Counted from the first letter of the stretch, positions 23,462 through 32,440 are shown. The stretch is 32,552 nt of DNA from Hyphomicrobiales bacterium (GCA_021775425.1 JAJFHX010000011.1:1-32552), one strand, 5' to 3'. Translations and numbers: made by a program. The notes: generated by a model from the sequence alone, not told the origin.

Positions 23462-24985
23462 ATGCAGGTTACGCAGCTCTCAAAAAGCCGCCACACCCTT
23501 GGTGTGGGCAAATTCTTTGTGACATTTTGTGTGACAATATCGCTGTTTATCTGCCTGACAGCTGACCAGCTTTATGGCCGCCCGGAAGGAAGCCGCACCC
23601 TATCCATCTATAACATCCATACCAAGCAAACCCTCACCGTGACATACAAGGTAGACGGCAAATACATCCCTTCAGCCATGAAAAAAATCAACCACATCAT
23701 GGGTGACTGGCGGCGCAAAGAAAGCCGCGTCATGAACAAAGACCTCATCGATCTGATGTGGGAAATGCATACCGAGCTTGGTTCTAAAAAACCCATCCAC
23801 CTGATTTCCGGCTACCGGTCATTAAAAACCAACAACAAATTACGCAAACGTGGCGGCGGACAGGCCAGAAAAAGCCGTCACATCCTCGGCATGGCAGCCG
23901 ATGTTCACTTTCCAGACATCCCCGTTAGAGAACTTCGCGATTCAACCCTTATCCGCCAGCGCGGCGGCGTTGGATATTACCCAACCTCAGGCCTCCCATT
24001 TGTGCATATGGATGTTGGCCGCGTGCGCCACTGGCCGCGGCTCAACCGGGCACAGCTAGCCTCACTCTTTCCATCAGGCCGCAGTCACCACGTGCCAAGC
24101 GATGGTCGCCCTCTGACAAAAGCTGACGCAGTTAAATACGGGGCCAAACAAAAGATCGCCAAAATGCGGCGCATTCAACTGGCTCGCCGAAGAAGCCTGA
24201 GAGGAGAGACAGCCATCGCAGTGGCATCTCTGAACCCGACCATCAAAGCCGCCAAAACACCTGATTATGTCAATTCAGCACGAAGACAGCTAAACCAGAA
24301 AATTGCCGCCCTTGAAACCGGAAACAGAAAAACACCGATCAAACCCAATACAAAAAATATAGAACTCGCCGCAAAAACCCCGGTGAAAAATGCCATTATC
24401 CCAGCCACAAAACCTGAAACCCGGCCCGAATGGTGGCGCGGCCAGACCATCGCCGGGCTTGAACCACTTCACACCAAGCTTGATGAAGAGCGCCAGCTTG
24501 TTCAGTTAGCTTCAATTGATACCAACATGCCAGAAAGCTGGCAAAGCTTCACCCCAAGAAAAAGACCTGAGGTGATTGAAGAAAAGAACGTTGCTTATTC
24601 ACCTGAATTTGATGAAGAACATCCTGAAGAGTTCAACTATCGCCCGTTTTCCCTCAGCCCGTTAATGACGGATCAGCCAGTCGCGGAAAATCAGAAACTC
24701 GCCAAACTCAGCCCGCCTGACTATGCCGAAGACAGCGTTTTGCTGAATGATGGCAAGATCATCAATTCATCAAGGTTCCGCCCCGGCCTTCAGTTTGCAC
24801 ATCTGCGCCTCGCCAATCAGTTCGTTGGCAACGCCATCACCAGTCTTGATCCTCCGGCAGAAATTGAAACAGAGAAAACAAATTCATCTGCCAGAAAAAG
24901 AGTACGCCCCAAAAAACGGTATCGTAAAAAACCAAGAGTGAGAAAAACCAAAAAAGTTGAAAAGCCATTTTTCAGCTTCTGGTAA
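23462..24985 (+). CDS. DUF882 / M15-like peptidase domain protein with long basic tail
   Basis: 507 residues. A hydrophobic segment at 17-35 exports or anchors the protein. The domain at about 45-200 is the DUF882/M15A peptidase-like fold: ISGYRS (115-120), SRHILGMAADVHF (138-150) with zinc ligands H140 and D147, and FVHMDVGRVRHW (180-191) with H182. The family is related to D-Ala-D-Ala carboxypeptidases, so cell-wall hydrolysis is inferred. The remaining 300 residues are disordered, ending in a strongly basic Arg/Lys stretch from about 480 and a final FFSFW. The start ATG has no clear Shine-Dalgarno. It is probably monocistronic. Confidence 0.88.
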   Translation: MQVTQLSKSRHTLGVGKFFVTFCVTISLFICLTADQLYGRPEGSRTLSIYNIHTKQTLTVTYKVDGKYIPSAMKKINHIMGDWRRKESRVMNKDLIDLMWEMHTELGSKKPIHLISGYRSLKTNNKLRKRGGGQARKSRHILGMAADVHFPDIPVRELRDSTLIRQRGGVGYYPTSGLPFVHMDVGRVRHWPRLNRAQLASLFPSGRSHHVPSDGRPLTKADAVKYGAKQKIAKMRRIQLARRRSLRGETAIAVASLNPTIKAAKTPDYVNSARRQLNQKIAALETGNRKTPIKPNTKNIELAAKTPVKNAIIPATKPETRPEWWRGQTIAGLEPLHTKLDEERQLVQLASIDTNMPESWQSFTPRKRPEVIEEKNVAYSPEFDEEHPEEFNYRPFSLSPLMTDQPVAENQKLAKLSPPDYAEDSVLLNDGKIINSSRFRPGLQFAHLRLANQFVGNAITSLDPPAEIETEKTNSSARKRVRPKKRYRKKPRVRKTKKVEKPFFSFW

Positions 24986-25462
24986 TTCACCCCCCGCAAA
25001 CTTCCGGAAAACAAATACATAACCAGTGTTGGATCTCTCCAGGATGGCGTCCTCCAGATTGACGACAGGTTTTGATACCAGCGCTAAAATGCCATTTGGC
25101 TAGCACGCCAACAATCATCACCTTCAGGAATGAAGCAATCACACAAAATTATATCAGCCCCCCTTGATTGAAGCATAAATAATTGGCAAGATGCCGCAAG
25201 TTAAACTAAAGTAATAGATAGAATTATAAATTAACATCTGAATTTATTATTTGTGAGAAAATCATGAGAAACATCATGAGAAAAGTATAAGAAAATAAAT
25301 ACTAGTATTAGCGCAGTATAAATCAAACAATCTGCAAATGATAATCTTTAAGGTCAAATATCTAACTGTAATAAAACAATAAATTCCATCCATAAGAAAA
25401 CGGCAAACCATCTTATTATCTGCGTTCTTGAATGGTATAAATCAATCTTCAGGAGAAATAGT
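24986..25462. other. AT-rich intergenic region upstream of the beta-propeller gene
   Basis: No gene seen. The first third contains short imperfect inverted repeats around AGGATGGCGTCCT (25040-25052), possibly a weak terminator of the DUF882 gene. From about 25200 onward the sequence is very AT-rich and presumably holds the promoter of the PQQ-associated propeller gene, but no confident -35/-10 pair stands out. Confidence 0.4.
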
Positions 25463-26455
25463 ATGAAGTTTAATATGAAATCTTTGGCCTTTACTGGTCT
25501 ACTCACTTGTGCCTATTTCACCCCGGCACTTATGAGCCCGGCAGATGCCTACACCGTCTATATCAGCAATGAAAAAGATGACACAATCACCATCATTGAC
25601 AGTAAAACTCTTGAAGTTACGGGAACCATTAAAGTCGGCCAGCGCCCACGCGGGATCACCCTGACCAAGGACGAAAAATTTATTCTTCTTTGCGCCAGTG
25701 ATGATGACACCGTTGAAGTGATTGACAGAAAAACCAAAAAAATCGTTAAAACGCTTCCCTCCGGACCAGATCCTGAATTGTTCATTCTCCACCCAACAGG
25801 CAACCCGCTTTATATTGCCAACGAAGATGACAACATGGTCACCGTAGTAGATATCGAAAATAACAAAGTCCTCAATGAAATCCCTGTTGGTGTTGAACCT
25901 GAAGGCATGGGCATCAGCCCTGATGGAAAAACCATCGTCAATACCTCTGAAACCACCAATATGGTTCATTTCATTGATTCAAAAACTCATGAAATCACTC
26001 ACAATGTTCTGGTAGATCAGCGCCCTCGTGTTGCGACTTATAACACTGCCGGAACTGAGGTCTGGTCTTCATCTGAAATTGGCGGCACAGTCAATGTGAT
26101 AGATGCGGAAACCAAAGAAATCACCAAAAAGATTACTTTCAAAATACCTGGCATTTCACCTGATACAATCCAGCCGGTCGGCATTCAGTTGCTTAAAGAT
26201 GGTTCAAAAGCCTTTGTCGCGCTTGGCCCTTCAAATCGCGTCGCAGTGATCAACGCCAAAACTTACGAAGTTGAAAAGTATCTATTGGTTGGCCAACGTG
26301 TCTGGAATCTAACCTTAACTCCGGATGAAAAACAGATCTTTACCACAAACGGCATCAGTAATGATGTCTCAGTGATTGATGTTGCCTCACTTAAAGTAAT
26401 TAAATCAATCCCAGTCGGGCGCTATCCATGGGGCGTTGTCATAGCGAAAGATTAA
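25463..26455 (+). CDS. YncE-like beta-propeller associated with PQQ-dependent catabolism
   Basis: 330 residues with a signal peptide (cleavage about ADA, residue 29) and a seven-bladed propeller of repeated units of about 42 residues: YISNEKDDTITIIDSKT, GQRPRGITLTKDEKFI, SDDDTVEVIDRKT and so on to the closing PVGRYPWGVVIA. It belongs to the family described as PQQ-dependent catabolism-associated beta-propeller, found beside quinoprotein dehydrogenases; its biochemical role is unknown. It is secreted to the periplasm, where XoxF acts. AGGAG lies 7 nt before the ATG and a strong terminator follows, so it forms its own transcript. Confidence 0.85.
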   Translation: MKFNMKSLAFTGLLTCAYFTPALMSPADAYTVYISNEKDDTITIIDSKTLEVTGTIKVGQRPRGITLTKDEKFILLCASDDDTVEVIDRKTKKIVKTLPSGPDPELFILHPTGNPLYIANEDDNMVTVVDIENNKVLNEIPVGVEPEGMGISPDGKTIVNTSETTNMVHFIDSKTHEITHNVLVDQRPRVATYNTAGTEVWSSSEIGGTVNVIDAETKEITKKITFKIPGISPDTIQPVGIQLLKDGSKAFVALGPSNRVAVINAKTYEVEKYLLVGQRVWNLTLTPDEKQIFTTNGISNDVSVIDVASLKVIKSIPVGRYPWGVVIAKD

Positions 26456-26477
26456 ATTTCATCGCGGGTAAAACCTG

Positions 26478-26521
26478 ACTTATAATCATTGTCAGAAATG
26501 GCAATGGTTATAAGTTTTTTT
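26478..26521 (+). terminator. intrinsic terminator of the beta-propeller gene
   Basis: ACTTATAATCATTG (26478-26491) pairs with CAATGGTTATAAGT (26502-26515): 14 pairs with one U-G wobble valid only in plus-strand RNA, 10-nt loop, then seven T residues. Confidence 0.92.
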
Positions 26522-26621
26522 AACCACTCCTCGCGGAAAAATAATAGCTTAGTCTTAATTGTCATAGTATAAATGATTGAAATAAATGTGATTTAATAAA
26601 AAAGTGAATTTGTAAAAAAGT

Positions 26622-27287
26622 ATGATGAAATATCTGACCGAAAATACATCTGCTGCGTTAATGGGAACACTGGTTCTTAGCGCGATACTCAGTTTCTCAT
26701 TCCATCAGAAACCGGCATTGGCATTCACTGAAGATAAAGACTGGCCATGTATCCAGCGCAAGGTTGATGCCCTTTCAGCCGGTCAAATGTGGCGCGGCAA
26801 CCCGGTTGATCCATCCGACAAAAGCTGGCAGGAAAATAAAGATGTGATTAAGCTGGCAAATTCAATCATTGTCCGCCGCGTTCCCCTCGAAGAAACCGAC
26901 AAAATCATCACTGAATTTACAGAGAAAAACAGCAAAGACACAAACAAACTGCTCGAGCAGACTTTCCTCGCCCTTTTGGATGAAACCAATAAAGTCCGCA
27001 AAGAAATTATCAACGGAATTGGCAAATTTTCCAAACGGCAAAAAGCGTTTTCAAAACGCATCATCGAAAATCAGCGCAAAATCGCTGAGTTCGAAAAAAA
27101 GGATGCAGACGGAACCCTCACAAAAGAAGAAGACCGCGAATTAGTCAAATTAGAACAACAACTTGAATGGGATACCAGAATTCACGAGGAACGTGAAAAA
27201 TCTCTCGAATATGTCTGTGAATCCCCGGTATTGCTGGAACAGAGACTATTCGCCCTCTCCCAGCAACTCAAAAAACACTACAAATAA
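26622..27287 (+). CDS. periplasmic coiled-coil protein beside the xox region
   Basis: 221 residues: signal peptide to about 35 (ALAF), then DWPCIQRKV..LSAGQMW (41-57), then a largely helical, charged region with coiled-coil character (85-195), ending YVCESPVLLEQRLFAL. Two mature cysteines, C43 and C199, could form one disulfide tying the helix ends. The DWPCIQRKV.ELSAGQMW signature recurs, from memory, in unnamed alphaproteobacterial proteins. It sits between the PQQ-associated propeller and the methanol dehydrogenase genes. No enzyme motif is visible; a chaperone- or adaptor-like periplasmic role is only a guess. Confidence 0.75.
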   Translation: MMKYLTENTSAALMGTLVLSAILSFSFHQKPALAFTEDKDWPCIQRKVDALSAGQMWRGNPVDPSDKSWQENKDVIKLANSIIVRRVPLEETDKIITEFTEKNSKDTNKLLEQTFLALLDETNKVRKEIINGIGKFSKRQKAFSKRIIENQRKIAEFEKKDADGTLTKEEDRELVKLEQQLEWDTRIHEEREKSLEYVCESPVLLEQRLFALSQQLKKHYK

Positions 27288-27329
27288 ATTCAGCCGATAA
27301 TCAGCCATACTGCATAACCGGAATTTTTG

Positions 27330-27734
27330 TTAGTCAGAAGCTTTGGCCGATAAATCGTCCATCGTGATATGATGAATGTTAATTTTATTGCCATCAAGAT
27401 CACGGAAATACCCAACATAAAAACCGGGAAATTCTTCTCGCGCACCAACAGGCCCTTCATCCTTACCGCCAAGCTCAAGTGCTTTCGCGTGAACAGCATC
27501 CACCTGCTCTTTGCTCACCGCACTCAATGCTATCATCACCCCATTACCAACTGTAGCTGCAGCGCCATCAAACGGTTTGGTTATAGAAAACCCGGCAGAG
27601 CTATCCCCTCTTCCCCACACAATAAATTTCTCATTTTCCATAAACCGCCCAATGTTCAGCACCTGAAACAACTCATCATAAAAAGCAGCGCTTTTATCAA
27701 AATTATTCGTCCCAACAGTGATATAACCAATCAT
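27330..27734 (-). CDS. VOC/glyoxalase superfamily protein
   Basis: 134 residues with paired beta-alpha-beta-beta-beta modules: MIGYITVGTNNFDKSAAFYDELF at the N-terminus (20-residue core typical of the fold) and FPGFYVGYFRDLDGNKINIHH at the C-terminus. Metal-binding residues of glyoxalase I are only partly conserved, so it may be a lyase, dioxygenase or binding protein. GAGGA is 4 nt before the ATG. YafY-type WYL regulators are often found near VOC proteins, and one lies about 440 bp away on the other strand. Confidence 0.85.
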   Translation of the reverse strand: MIGYITVGTNNFDKSAAFYDELFQVLNIGRFMENEKFIVWGRGDSSAGFSITKPFDGAAATVGNGVMIALSAVSKEQVDAVHAKALELGGKDEGPVGAREEFPGFYVGYFRDLDGNKINIHHITMDDLSAKASD

Positions 27735-27791
27735 ATTCCTCTAGCTCCATTGCAATAAAAATCATTCGTTAAATTTTGTCAGCTGAACCCG

Positions 27792-28103
27792 TCAAACCGA
27801 AACCAATAATCGATAAAGGCGCTTACTCCCATCGGCATCTGCCACTTCCATTATTGTATGTGCCTTCAAACCAGCATCGGTATTCCGCCTTACATCGTCA
27901 AATAAAGACAACCCGGAATGGCTTTGAAAATGTAAAACTTCTAAGCGCGCGTCATGCCCAAGCTCCCAGTTTTCATGTCTCAAAATTCCATATTCATCCA
28001 ATGAGTTTTCATTGGTTTGACTGTCTTCATCTGATACCGCACTGTGGGAAAGACTATGCCCCACAAAGATAAGGGCATTAGTCATGTTCATCTTTTCTGT
28101 CAT
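27792..28103 (-). CDS. hypothetical protein, 103 residues
   Basis: An open frame divergent from the WYL regulator, with no signal peptide, membrane segment or recognised motif. The sequence is polar, containing HENWELGHDARLEVLHFQSHSGLSLFDD. Two alternative ATGs at residues 5 and 7 are possible starts. An overlapping plus-strand frame looks like its shadow. Support is limited to position, between the VOC gene and the shared promoter region. It may be controlled by the same operator. Confidence 0.4.
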   Translation of the reverse strand: MTEKMNMTNALIFVGHSLSHSAVSDEDSQTNENSLDEYGILRHENWELGHDARLEVLHFQSHSGLSLFDDVRRNTDAGLKAHTIMEVADADGSKRLYRLLVSV

Positions 28104-28150
28104 ATCAGAAAATCCTATCTAACATTGTGTTACGAACACTTTGCTTGATA

Positions 28151-28171
28151 ATATGACAAAATATGTCATAT
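28151..28171. promoter_or_regulatory. palindromic operator ahead of the WYL regulator
   Basis: ATATGACA (28151-28158) and TGTCATAT (28164-28171) form a perfect 8-bp inverted repeat with a 5-nt spacer, the TGACA-N5-TGTCA form expected of YafY-type regulators. It ends 7 bp before the regulator's ATG and lies between the two divergent genes, so autoregulation and control of the divergent gene are likely. Confidence 0.75.
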
Positions 28172-28178
28172 ATGATTT

Positions 28179-28922
28179 ATGAAACAAAAAAATACCCTCA
28201 CCAGACTGCAAAGGCTGGACGAACTTTCAGGCCTGTTGAAGTCTAGCGACCATTTTCTGGTTGCAGATTTAGCTGAAAAATTAGAGGTCAGCACAAGAAC
28301 TCTGATGCGCGATCTTGATGTGTTACGCGACAAAGGCTACCCGATTGAAACCAACCAGGGACGCGGTGGCGGCATACGCCTGCACAGATATTGGGGGCTT
28401 GGCAGATTACACCTCAACTACCGCGAAATCATTGATTTATTGTTGAGCCTGGCTGTCATGGAAAAGTTAAATTCACCGATTTTCCTCGGCAATTTAAAAT
28501 CCATCCGGCATAAAATTGCCGCCTCATTCCCGGAGCAACAAAGACAAAAGGTGCAAGCAGTCCGCGGCAGGATACTGATAAGCGAAATGGAGCCGGATCT
28601 GAGCTTTGAAAAAGCACACCCAATGCCAACAACCTCAGCTAATTCAGCCAGGTCTCTTTATGAAGCTTTTTTCGAAATGAAGCAGCTGAAAATAAACTAT
28701 CAGGATATGAAAGGATCAGAAACAGAAAGAACCATAGAGCCACATTACATCTTATTATGCTGGCCCCTATGGTACATCCTGGCGTGGGATCATTTACGAA
28801 ATGATGCGAGATGCTTTCGGCTGGACAGAATTAAAAATGCGACATTAACAACCAGGCACTTTAAATTAAAGAACAGCAAAAAGTTGATTGGGTCGCTTGA
28901 AAACAGTTCAGTCCGGCTTTAA
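28179..28922 (+). CDS. YafY-family transcriptional regulator (HTH + WYL)
   Basis: 247 residues. An N-terminal winged helix (RLQRLDELSGLLK; DLAEKLEVSTRTLMRDLDVLR, about 32-52) binds DNA and GRGGGIRL follows. The C-terminal WYL domain senses a ligand, with LKINYQD, RTIEPHYI, WYILAWDHL and CFRLDRI. These regulators usually repress themselves and a divergent gene; the palindrome just upstream fits. No Shine-Dalgarno precedes the ATG and the operator is very close, so the mRNA may be leaderless. The effector is unknown. It lies between the VOC gene and the xox operon, converging with xoxJ. Confidence 0.88.
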   Translation: MKQKNTLTRLQRLDELSGLLKSSDHFLVADLAEKLEVSTRTLMRDLDVLRDKGYPIETNQGRGGGIRLHRYWGLGRLHLNYREIIDLLLSLAVMEKLNSPIFLGNLKSIRHKIAASFPEQQRQKVQAVRGRILISEMEPDLSFEKAHPMPTTSANSARSLYEAFFEMKQLKINYQDMKGSETERTIEPHYILLCWPLWYILAWDHLRNDARCFRLDRIKNATLTTRHFKLKNSKKLIGSLENSSVRL

Positions 28923-28985
28923 CAACGACACGAACAAACAGATGCCATATGCAGATGCAACAAAGATCAAAGTAGCTTACTGTGC

Positions 28986-29822
28986 TTACTGTGCCTTCTG
29001 TTCCATCTTCGCTTCAATTAACTTACCGCTTTCATCAATCAGCGGCACGCCATAGTCGAGTAGAATTTTATTGATGTCATCCTGACGGCGCCGAATAATC
29101 CTGTTCAATTGACGCTTCCAGATCTTTTCACCACGGCGCATACCAAATGTAATCCTGTAAGACATACGACCACCTTTGGTCTCATGTAACAATGGTTCAA
29201 CCACGAGATCAGCGGAAGCTTTCTTGGCAAAATATCCGCCAATCGGCCCCCACAACAGGCCAACATCAAGCTCACCTTTGGCGATCTGGTCTACCATCTT
29301 TTCAGCAGGTGAAAAATACCGTCGGTCCACCATCCTGTGAAACGATGAAATATTATCAAGAAGCTCATTTTCTGCCAGAATGCTAACAGGAGGCGTGCCG
29401 GCAATCACGCCGATTTTTTTCCCTTTAAGACGCGGGTCATCAAGGTTTTTAAATCCGTCAAACTCCCCCTTACGATGCACCATCACATAGCTGGTCATAT
29501 AATAAGGGTTGCTATTGAGAACCAGCTCATGCGCTGAGACATAGCCAATAATGATATCGCATTTTTTCTTATCAAGTGTCTGGCGAATAAACCCGACCGA
29601 CTGCGGAAACCAGGTATATCTGACAGGCACACCCAGTTCTTCAGCAATCAACTCGGCAATCTTATTCTCAAAACCCTCTTTCTTTTTCGTAGAAAAAGGA
29701 AGATTGGCCGGGTCCGCACAAACCCTCAGGCTTGTGCGGTCCACGAGATCAGATGTTTGAGCAAACGCAGTTCCTGATAGTCCGAATAAAAACAGTATGG
29801 CACCAATAAAGGCAGTTCTCAT
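28986..29822 (-). CDS. xoxJ: XoxJ, quinoprotein-dehydrogenase-associated periplasmic binding protein
   Basis: 278 residues with signal peptide (cleavage after FAQ, about 22) and a type-2 periplasmic binding fold: LRVCADPANLPFS (32-44), GFENKIAELIAEELG (50-64) and later VGLLWGPIGGYFAKK. It matches the MoxJ/XoxJ family encoded with methanol dehydrogenases. XoxJ is thought to help XoxF mature or to interact with it and XoxG; its exact role is unresolved. It starts 5 bp after xoxG's stop, with GGAGAG about 8 nt before the ATG, so it is cotranscribed with xoxG. Confidence 0.93.
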   Translation of the reverse strand: MRTAFIGAILFLFGLSGTAFAQTSDLVDRTSLRVCADPANLPFSTKKKEGFENKIAELIAEELGVPVRYTWFPQSVGFIRQTLDKKKCDIIIGYVSAHELVLNSNPYYMTSYVMVHRKGEFDGFKNLDDPRLKGKKIGVIAGTPPVSILAENELLDNISSFHRMVDRRYFSPAEKMVDQIAKGELDVGLLWGPIGGYFAKKASADLVVEPLLHETKGGRMSYRITFGMRRGEKIWKRQLNRIIRRRQDDINKILLDYGVPLIDESGKLIEAKMEQKAQ

Positions 29823-29827
29823 AAAAT

Positions 29828-30466
29828 TTACTCTCCAAAACAGGCGGCTTCTTCTTCACGAATTTCCTTAGGCTTAGCTTCTTTTTTCAGGTCTCTGTGA
29901 AAAACTTTACCCATCGCACCATCAGCACGGGCTTTCAGGTAAACATAAAGATCGTCAAGGAAACACATAACATTCTTATTAGTACCAAATGTTGGCATAA
30001 CATTGGAAGAACCATCAGTCTGCTTAACTGAGCGACCATTTGTGACCACTTCACGGAAATCATCATACGACATCGTCTTGAGACTTGTTGCCAGCGCTGG
30101 CGCAAAACTACTACCTAGACCCAGCGGACCGTGACAAACGTGGCATTCAGCATGATAGCGGCGATTACCATTATAGGTCAGCCAGTCCCATTCATCTTTG
30201 TCATTCTTGTTGTATGTAGGATTGTCATCCTTATCAAAATACTTACCATCTTCTTTATATTTACCGTCTGCAGCAGGTTTTGCTTCCTTCTCCGCAGCAG
30301 CAACTTTAATCTCGTTCGCAACAAGCACATAACCAGCATCAGCTTTCTCAGAAAGACCTGTGGTCTGGGCAACTGGCCCGGCATTAGCAACAGCTTGCAG
30401 TGAAGCCATCATGAATGCGGCTAGTCCAAAACGAGTGAACAATCCTCTCAACATTTTGTAATTCAT
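29828..30466 (-). CDS. xoxG: XoxG, c-type cytochrome electron acceptor of XoxF
   Basis: Periplasmic cytochrome c that takes electrons from XoxF. One heme site, CHVCH (C108, C111, H112); M157 in NVMPTFG is the likely sixth ligand. The typical DGKYFDKDDNPTYN and RRYHAECHVCHG blocks of the methanol-metabolism-related cytochrome family are present. A frame reaches 30508, but the ATG at 30466 is preferred because it gives a normal signal peptide (MLRGLF...ASLQAVANA); an ATG at 30454 is also possible given GGGAGG upstream. The mature N-terminus has an Ala/Lys/Glu-rich segment, and the C-terminal tail (KKEAKPKEIREEE) carries an extra cysteine, C209. Confidence 0.95.
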   Translation of the reverse strand: MNYKMLRGLFTRFGLAAFMMASLQAVANAGPVAQTTGLSEKADAGYVLVANEIKVAAAEKEAKPAADGKYKEDGKYFDKDDNPTYNKNDKDEWDWLTYNGNRRYHAECHVCHGPLGLGSSFAPALATSLKTMSYDDFREVVTNGRSVKQTDGSSNVMPTFGTNKNVMCFLDDLYVYLKARADGAMGKVFHRDLKKEAKPKEIREEEAACFGE

Positions 30467-30541
30467 CCTCCCGGGGAAATTTTTCTTATTAAACGTAACA
30501 GTTCTCATTAAACATTCATTAATAGTTCATTTCATAGTAAA

Positions 30542-30575
30542 TGGCCCAGCAACATCAGGTAATGCTGCTGGGCCA
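30542..30575 (-). terminator. hairpin between xoxF and xoxG
   Basis: On the minus strand a 14-bp stem (TGGCCCAGCAGCAT against ATGTTGCTGGGCCA) with a 6-nt loop, followed by TTTACT. One pair is G-U in minus-strand RNA but would be A-C on the plus strand, so it acts on xoxF transcripts. It probably ends most of them, or protects the xoxF 3' end, giving more xoxF than xoxG mRNA. Confidence 0.85.
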
Positions 30576-30615
30576 CACCCTAGTCTTTTAACGAGTGGAT
30601 CTCACTCATATCGGT

Positions 30616-32400
30616 CTATGGTAGTTCGAACACAGTTAGTGTACCACCTAGACGCGTGTAGTTACTCAATGCAGCGTAACCACCCACAGCACCTAGACCA
30701 GCATTTGGATCTGTCAGGCCAGCTGCAAGACCAATACCGGCCCAGCCACCAACACCTGAAAGAATACCAACATACTGTTTTCCTTTGTGTGTGTAAGTCA
30801 TCACGTTACCGATGATGCCAGAAGGTGTGCGGAACTTATAAAGTTCTTTACCTGTCTTAGCGTCAACAGCTTTTAGATAACCTTCAAGAGTACCATAAAA
30901 TACCACGCCGCCTGCTGTTGCAAGAGCGCCAGACCAAACAGAGAATTTCTCTTTGTTTGACCATACGATTTTACCTTTAGTCGCATCCCATGCGATGAAG
31001 TTACCCATGTGCGAATCACCTTTAGGTGGATACATAGCAAGGGTCGCACCAACATATGGTTGACCTGGTGTGTAAGTTACACGGAAAGGTTCGTAGTCCA
31101 TGCAAACGTGGTTTGTAGGAACATAGAACAGACCGGTTTCAGGTGAGAAAGCAGCAGGCTGTTGGTCTTTTGTACCAAGAGCAGCCGGGCAGATGTTTTT
31201 AGAGTTTACATCTTCACCATTTTGCTCTGTTGAGTACTTAGAAACAACCTGAGGACGACCGGTTTTCATGTCAACGTGAGTAGCCCAGTTAACAACGGGG
31301 TCATACTTTTCAGCGACAAGAAGTTCACCAGTTACACGATCCATTGTGTAGCCAAAACCGTTACGGTCAAAGTGCACGAGAATTTTGCGCATTTTGCCAT
31401 CGATTTTTTGGTTAGCAAGGATCATTTCATTGATGCCGTCATAATCCCACTCATCGTGTGGAGTCATTTGGTAAACCCATTTGGCCATACCAGTGTCAAC
31501 ATCGCGAGCCCAGATAGTCATTGACCAGCGGTTATCACCAGGACGTTGCTTAGGGTTCCATGTTGATGGGTTACCAGAACCATAATAAGCAAGGTTTGTT
31601 TCTGGATCATAAGACAACCAGCCCCATGTACAACCACCACCAATTTTCCACTGATCACCTTTCCAGGTGTTAGTGCCACTGTCTTTACCAACAGCTTTGC
31701 CAAGGTGTGTTGTTTTCGCTGGATCAACAAGGATATCGCTATCAGGACCCATTGAATAGCCACGCCATGCTTGCTTGCCAGAAGCAAGGTCATAAGCAGT
31801 TACGTGACAACGAACACCAAATTCACCGCCGGAAATACCAACGAGAACTTTGTCTTTAACAACCATAGGTGCAGAAGTACCGGTTTCACCGATTTTTGGA
31901 TCACCATTTGCAGTTTTCCAGATTTCTTTACCAGTTTTTTCATCAAGAGCTACAAGATTTGTATCAGCTTGGTGAAGAATGATTTTGCCATCGCCATATG
32001 CAACGCCACGGTTAACCGTGTCACAGCACATTACAGGAATAACAGTTGGATCCTGTTTTGGCTCATAGCGCCATACAATTGTTCCATCATCAAGGTTCAA
32101 TGCATAAACATTGTTTGGAAATGGTGTATGTAGATACATCATATTCCCGATAACCAATGGGTTACCTTCGTGACCACGAAGAACACCAGTAGAGAATGTC
32201 CAGGCCACTTTAAGTGTCCCAACATTACCGGCATTAATTTGATCAAGTTTACTATAACGCGTATTGGCATAGTCGCCTGTAGGCATCGCCCAATTGTTCG
32301 CGTCATTTGAGAGTGCCATAAGCTTGTCGTTCGCCTGCGCAACAGGTGCAGCCGAAACGGTCATGGCAACTGCTATAGCTGACAGCAGTATTTTCCTCAT
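30616..32400 (-). CDS. xoxF: XoxF, lanthanide-dependent PQQ methanol dehydrogenase
   Basis: Oxidises methanol in the periplasm using PQQ and a lanthanide. The chosen start gives 594 residues: signal peptide [10 protein letters not shown]...AQA (1-23), then an eight-bladed propeller. Key residues are the vicinal disulfide C125-C126 (VMCCDT), E193 in SGGEFG, N277 in GSGNPSTWN, and HDEWDYDG with catalytic D319 and the extra D321. D321 two residues after the catalytic aspartate is the lanthanide signature; Ca-dependent MxaF has Ala there. The frame extends to 32454, but the ATG at 32400 has GAAGGGA about 7 nt upstream and starts at the signal peptide. Its codons favour GGT, GTT and similar choices, as in highly expressed genes. 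No mxa genes are seen. Confidence 0.98.
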   Translation of the reverse strand: MRKILLSAIAVAMTVSAAPVAQANDKLMALSNDANNWAMPTGDYANTRYSKLDQINAGNVGTLKVAWTFSTGVLRGHEGNPLVIGNMMYLHTPFPNNVYALNLDDGTIVWRYEPKQDPTVIPVMCCDTVNRGVAYGDGKIILHQADTNLVALDEKTGKEIWKTANGDPKIGETGTSAPMVVKDKVLVGISGGEFGVRCHVTAYDLASGKQAWRGYSMGPDSDILVDPAKTTHLGKAVGKDSGTNTWKGDQWKIGGGCTWGWLSYDPETNLAYYGSGNPSTWNPKQRPGDNRWSMTIWARDVDTGMAKWVYQMTPHDEWDYDGINEMILANQKIDGKMRKILVHFDRNGFGYTMDRVTGELLVAEKYDPVVNWATHVDMKTGRPQVVSKYSTEQNGEDVNSKNICPAALGTKDQQPAAFSPETGLFYVPTNHVCMDYEPFRVTYTPGQPYVGATLAMYPPKGDSHMGNFIAWDATKGKIVWSNKEKFSVWSGALATAGGVVFYGTLEGYLKAVDAKTGKELYKFRTPSGIIGNVMTYTHKGKQYVGILSGVGGWAGIGLAAGLTDPNAGLGAVGGYAALSNYTRLGGTLTVFELP

Positions 32401-32440
32401 ATGCGTCCCTTCCCTAGGTTTCCTAATTTTTATCCGGACA

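Noticed and set aside
24986..25462. tRNA or other structured RNA in the long gap
   Set aside because: No cloverleaf, T-loop or strong stem was found; only short imperfect repeats.
27776..28072. 98-residue plus-strand frame opposite the 103-residue hypothetical
   Set aside because: Pro/His-rich antisense composition and no ribosome site; the minus-strand frame is the better of two weak candidates.
30467..30508. Upstream start for XoxG
   Set aside because: It puts 14 polar residues before the signal peptide and lacks a ribosome site.
25463..32400. Recently acquired methylotrophy island
   Set aside because: No integrase, tRNA boundary, insertion sequence or direct repeats were seen; the different codon choice in xoxF is explained by high expression.
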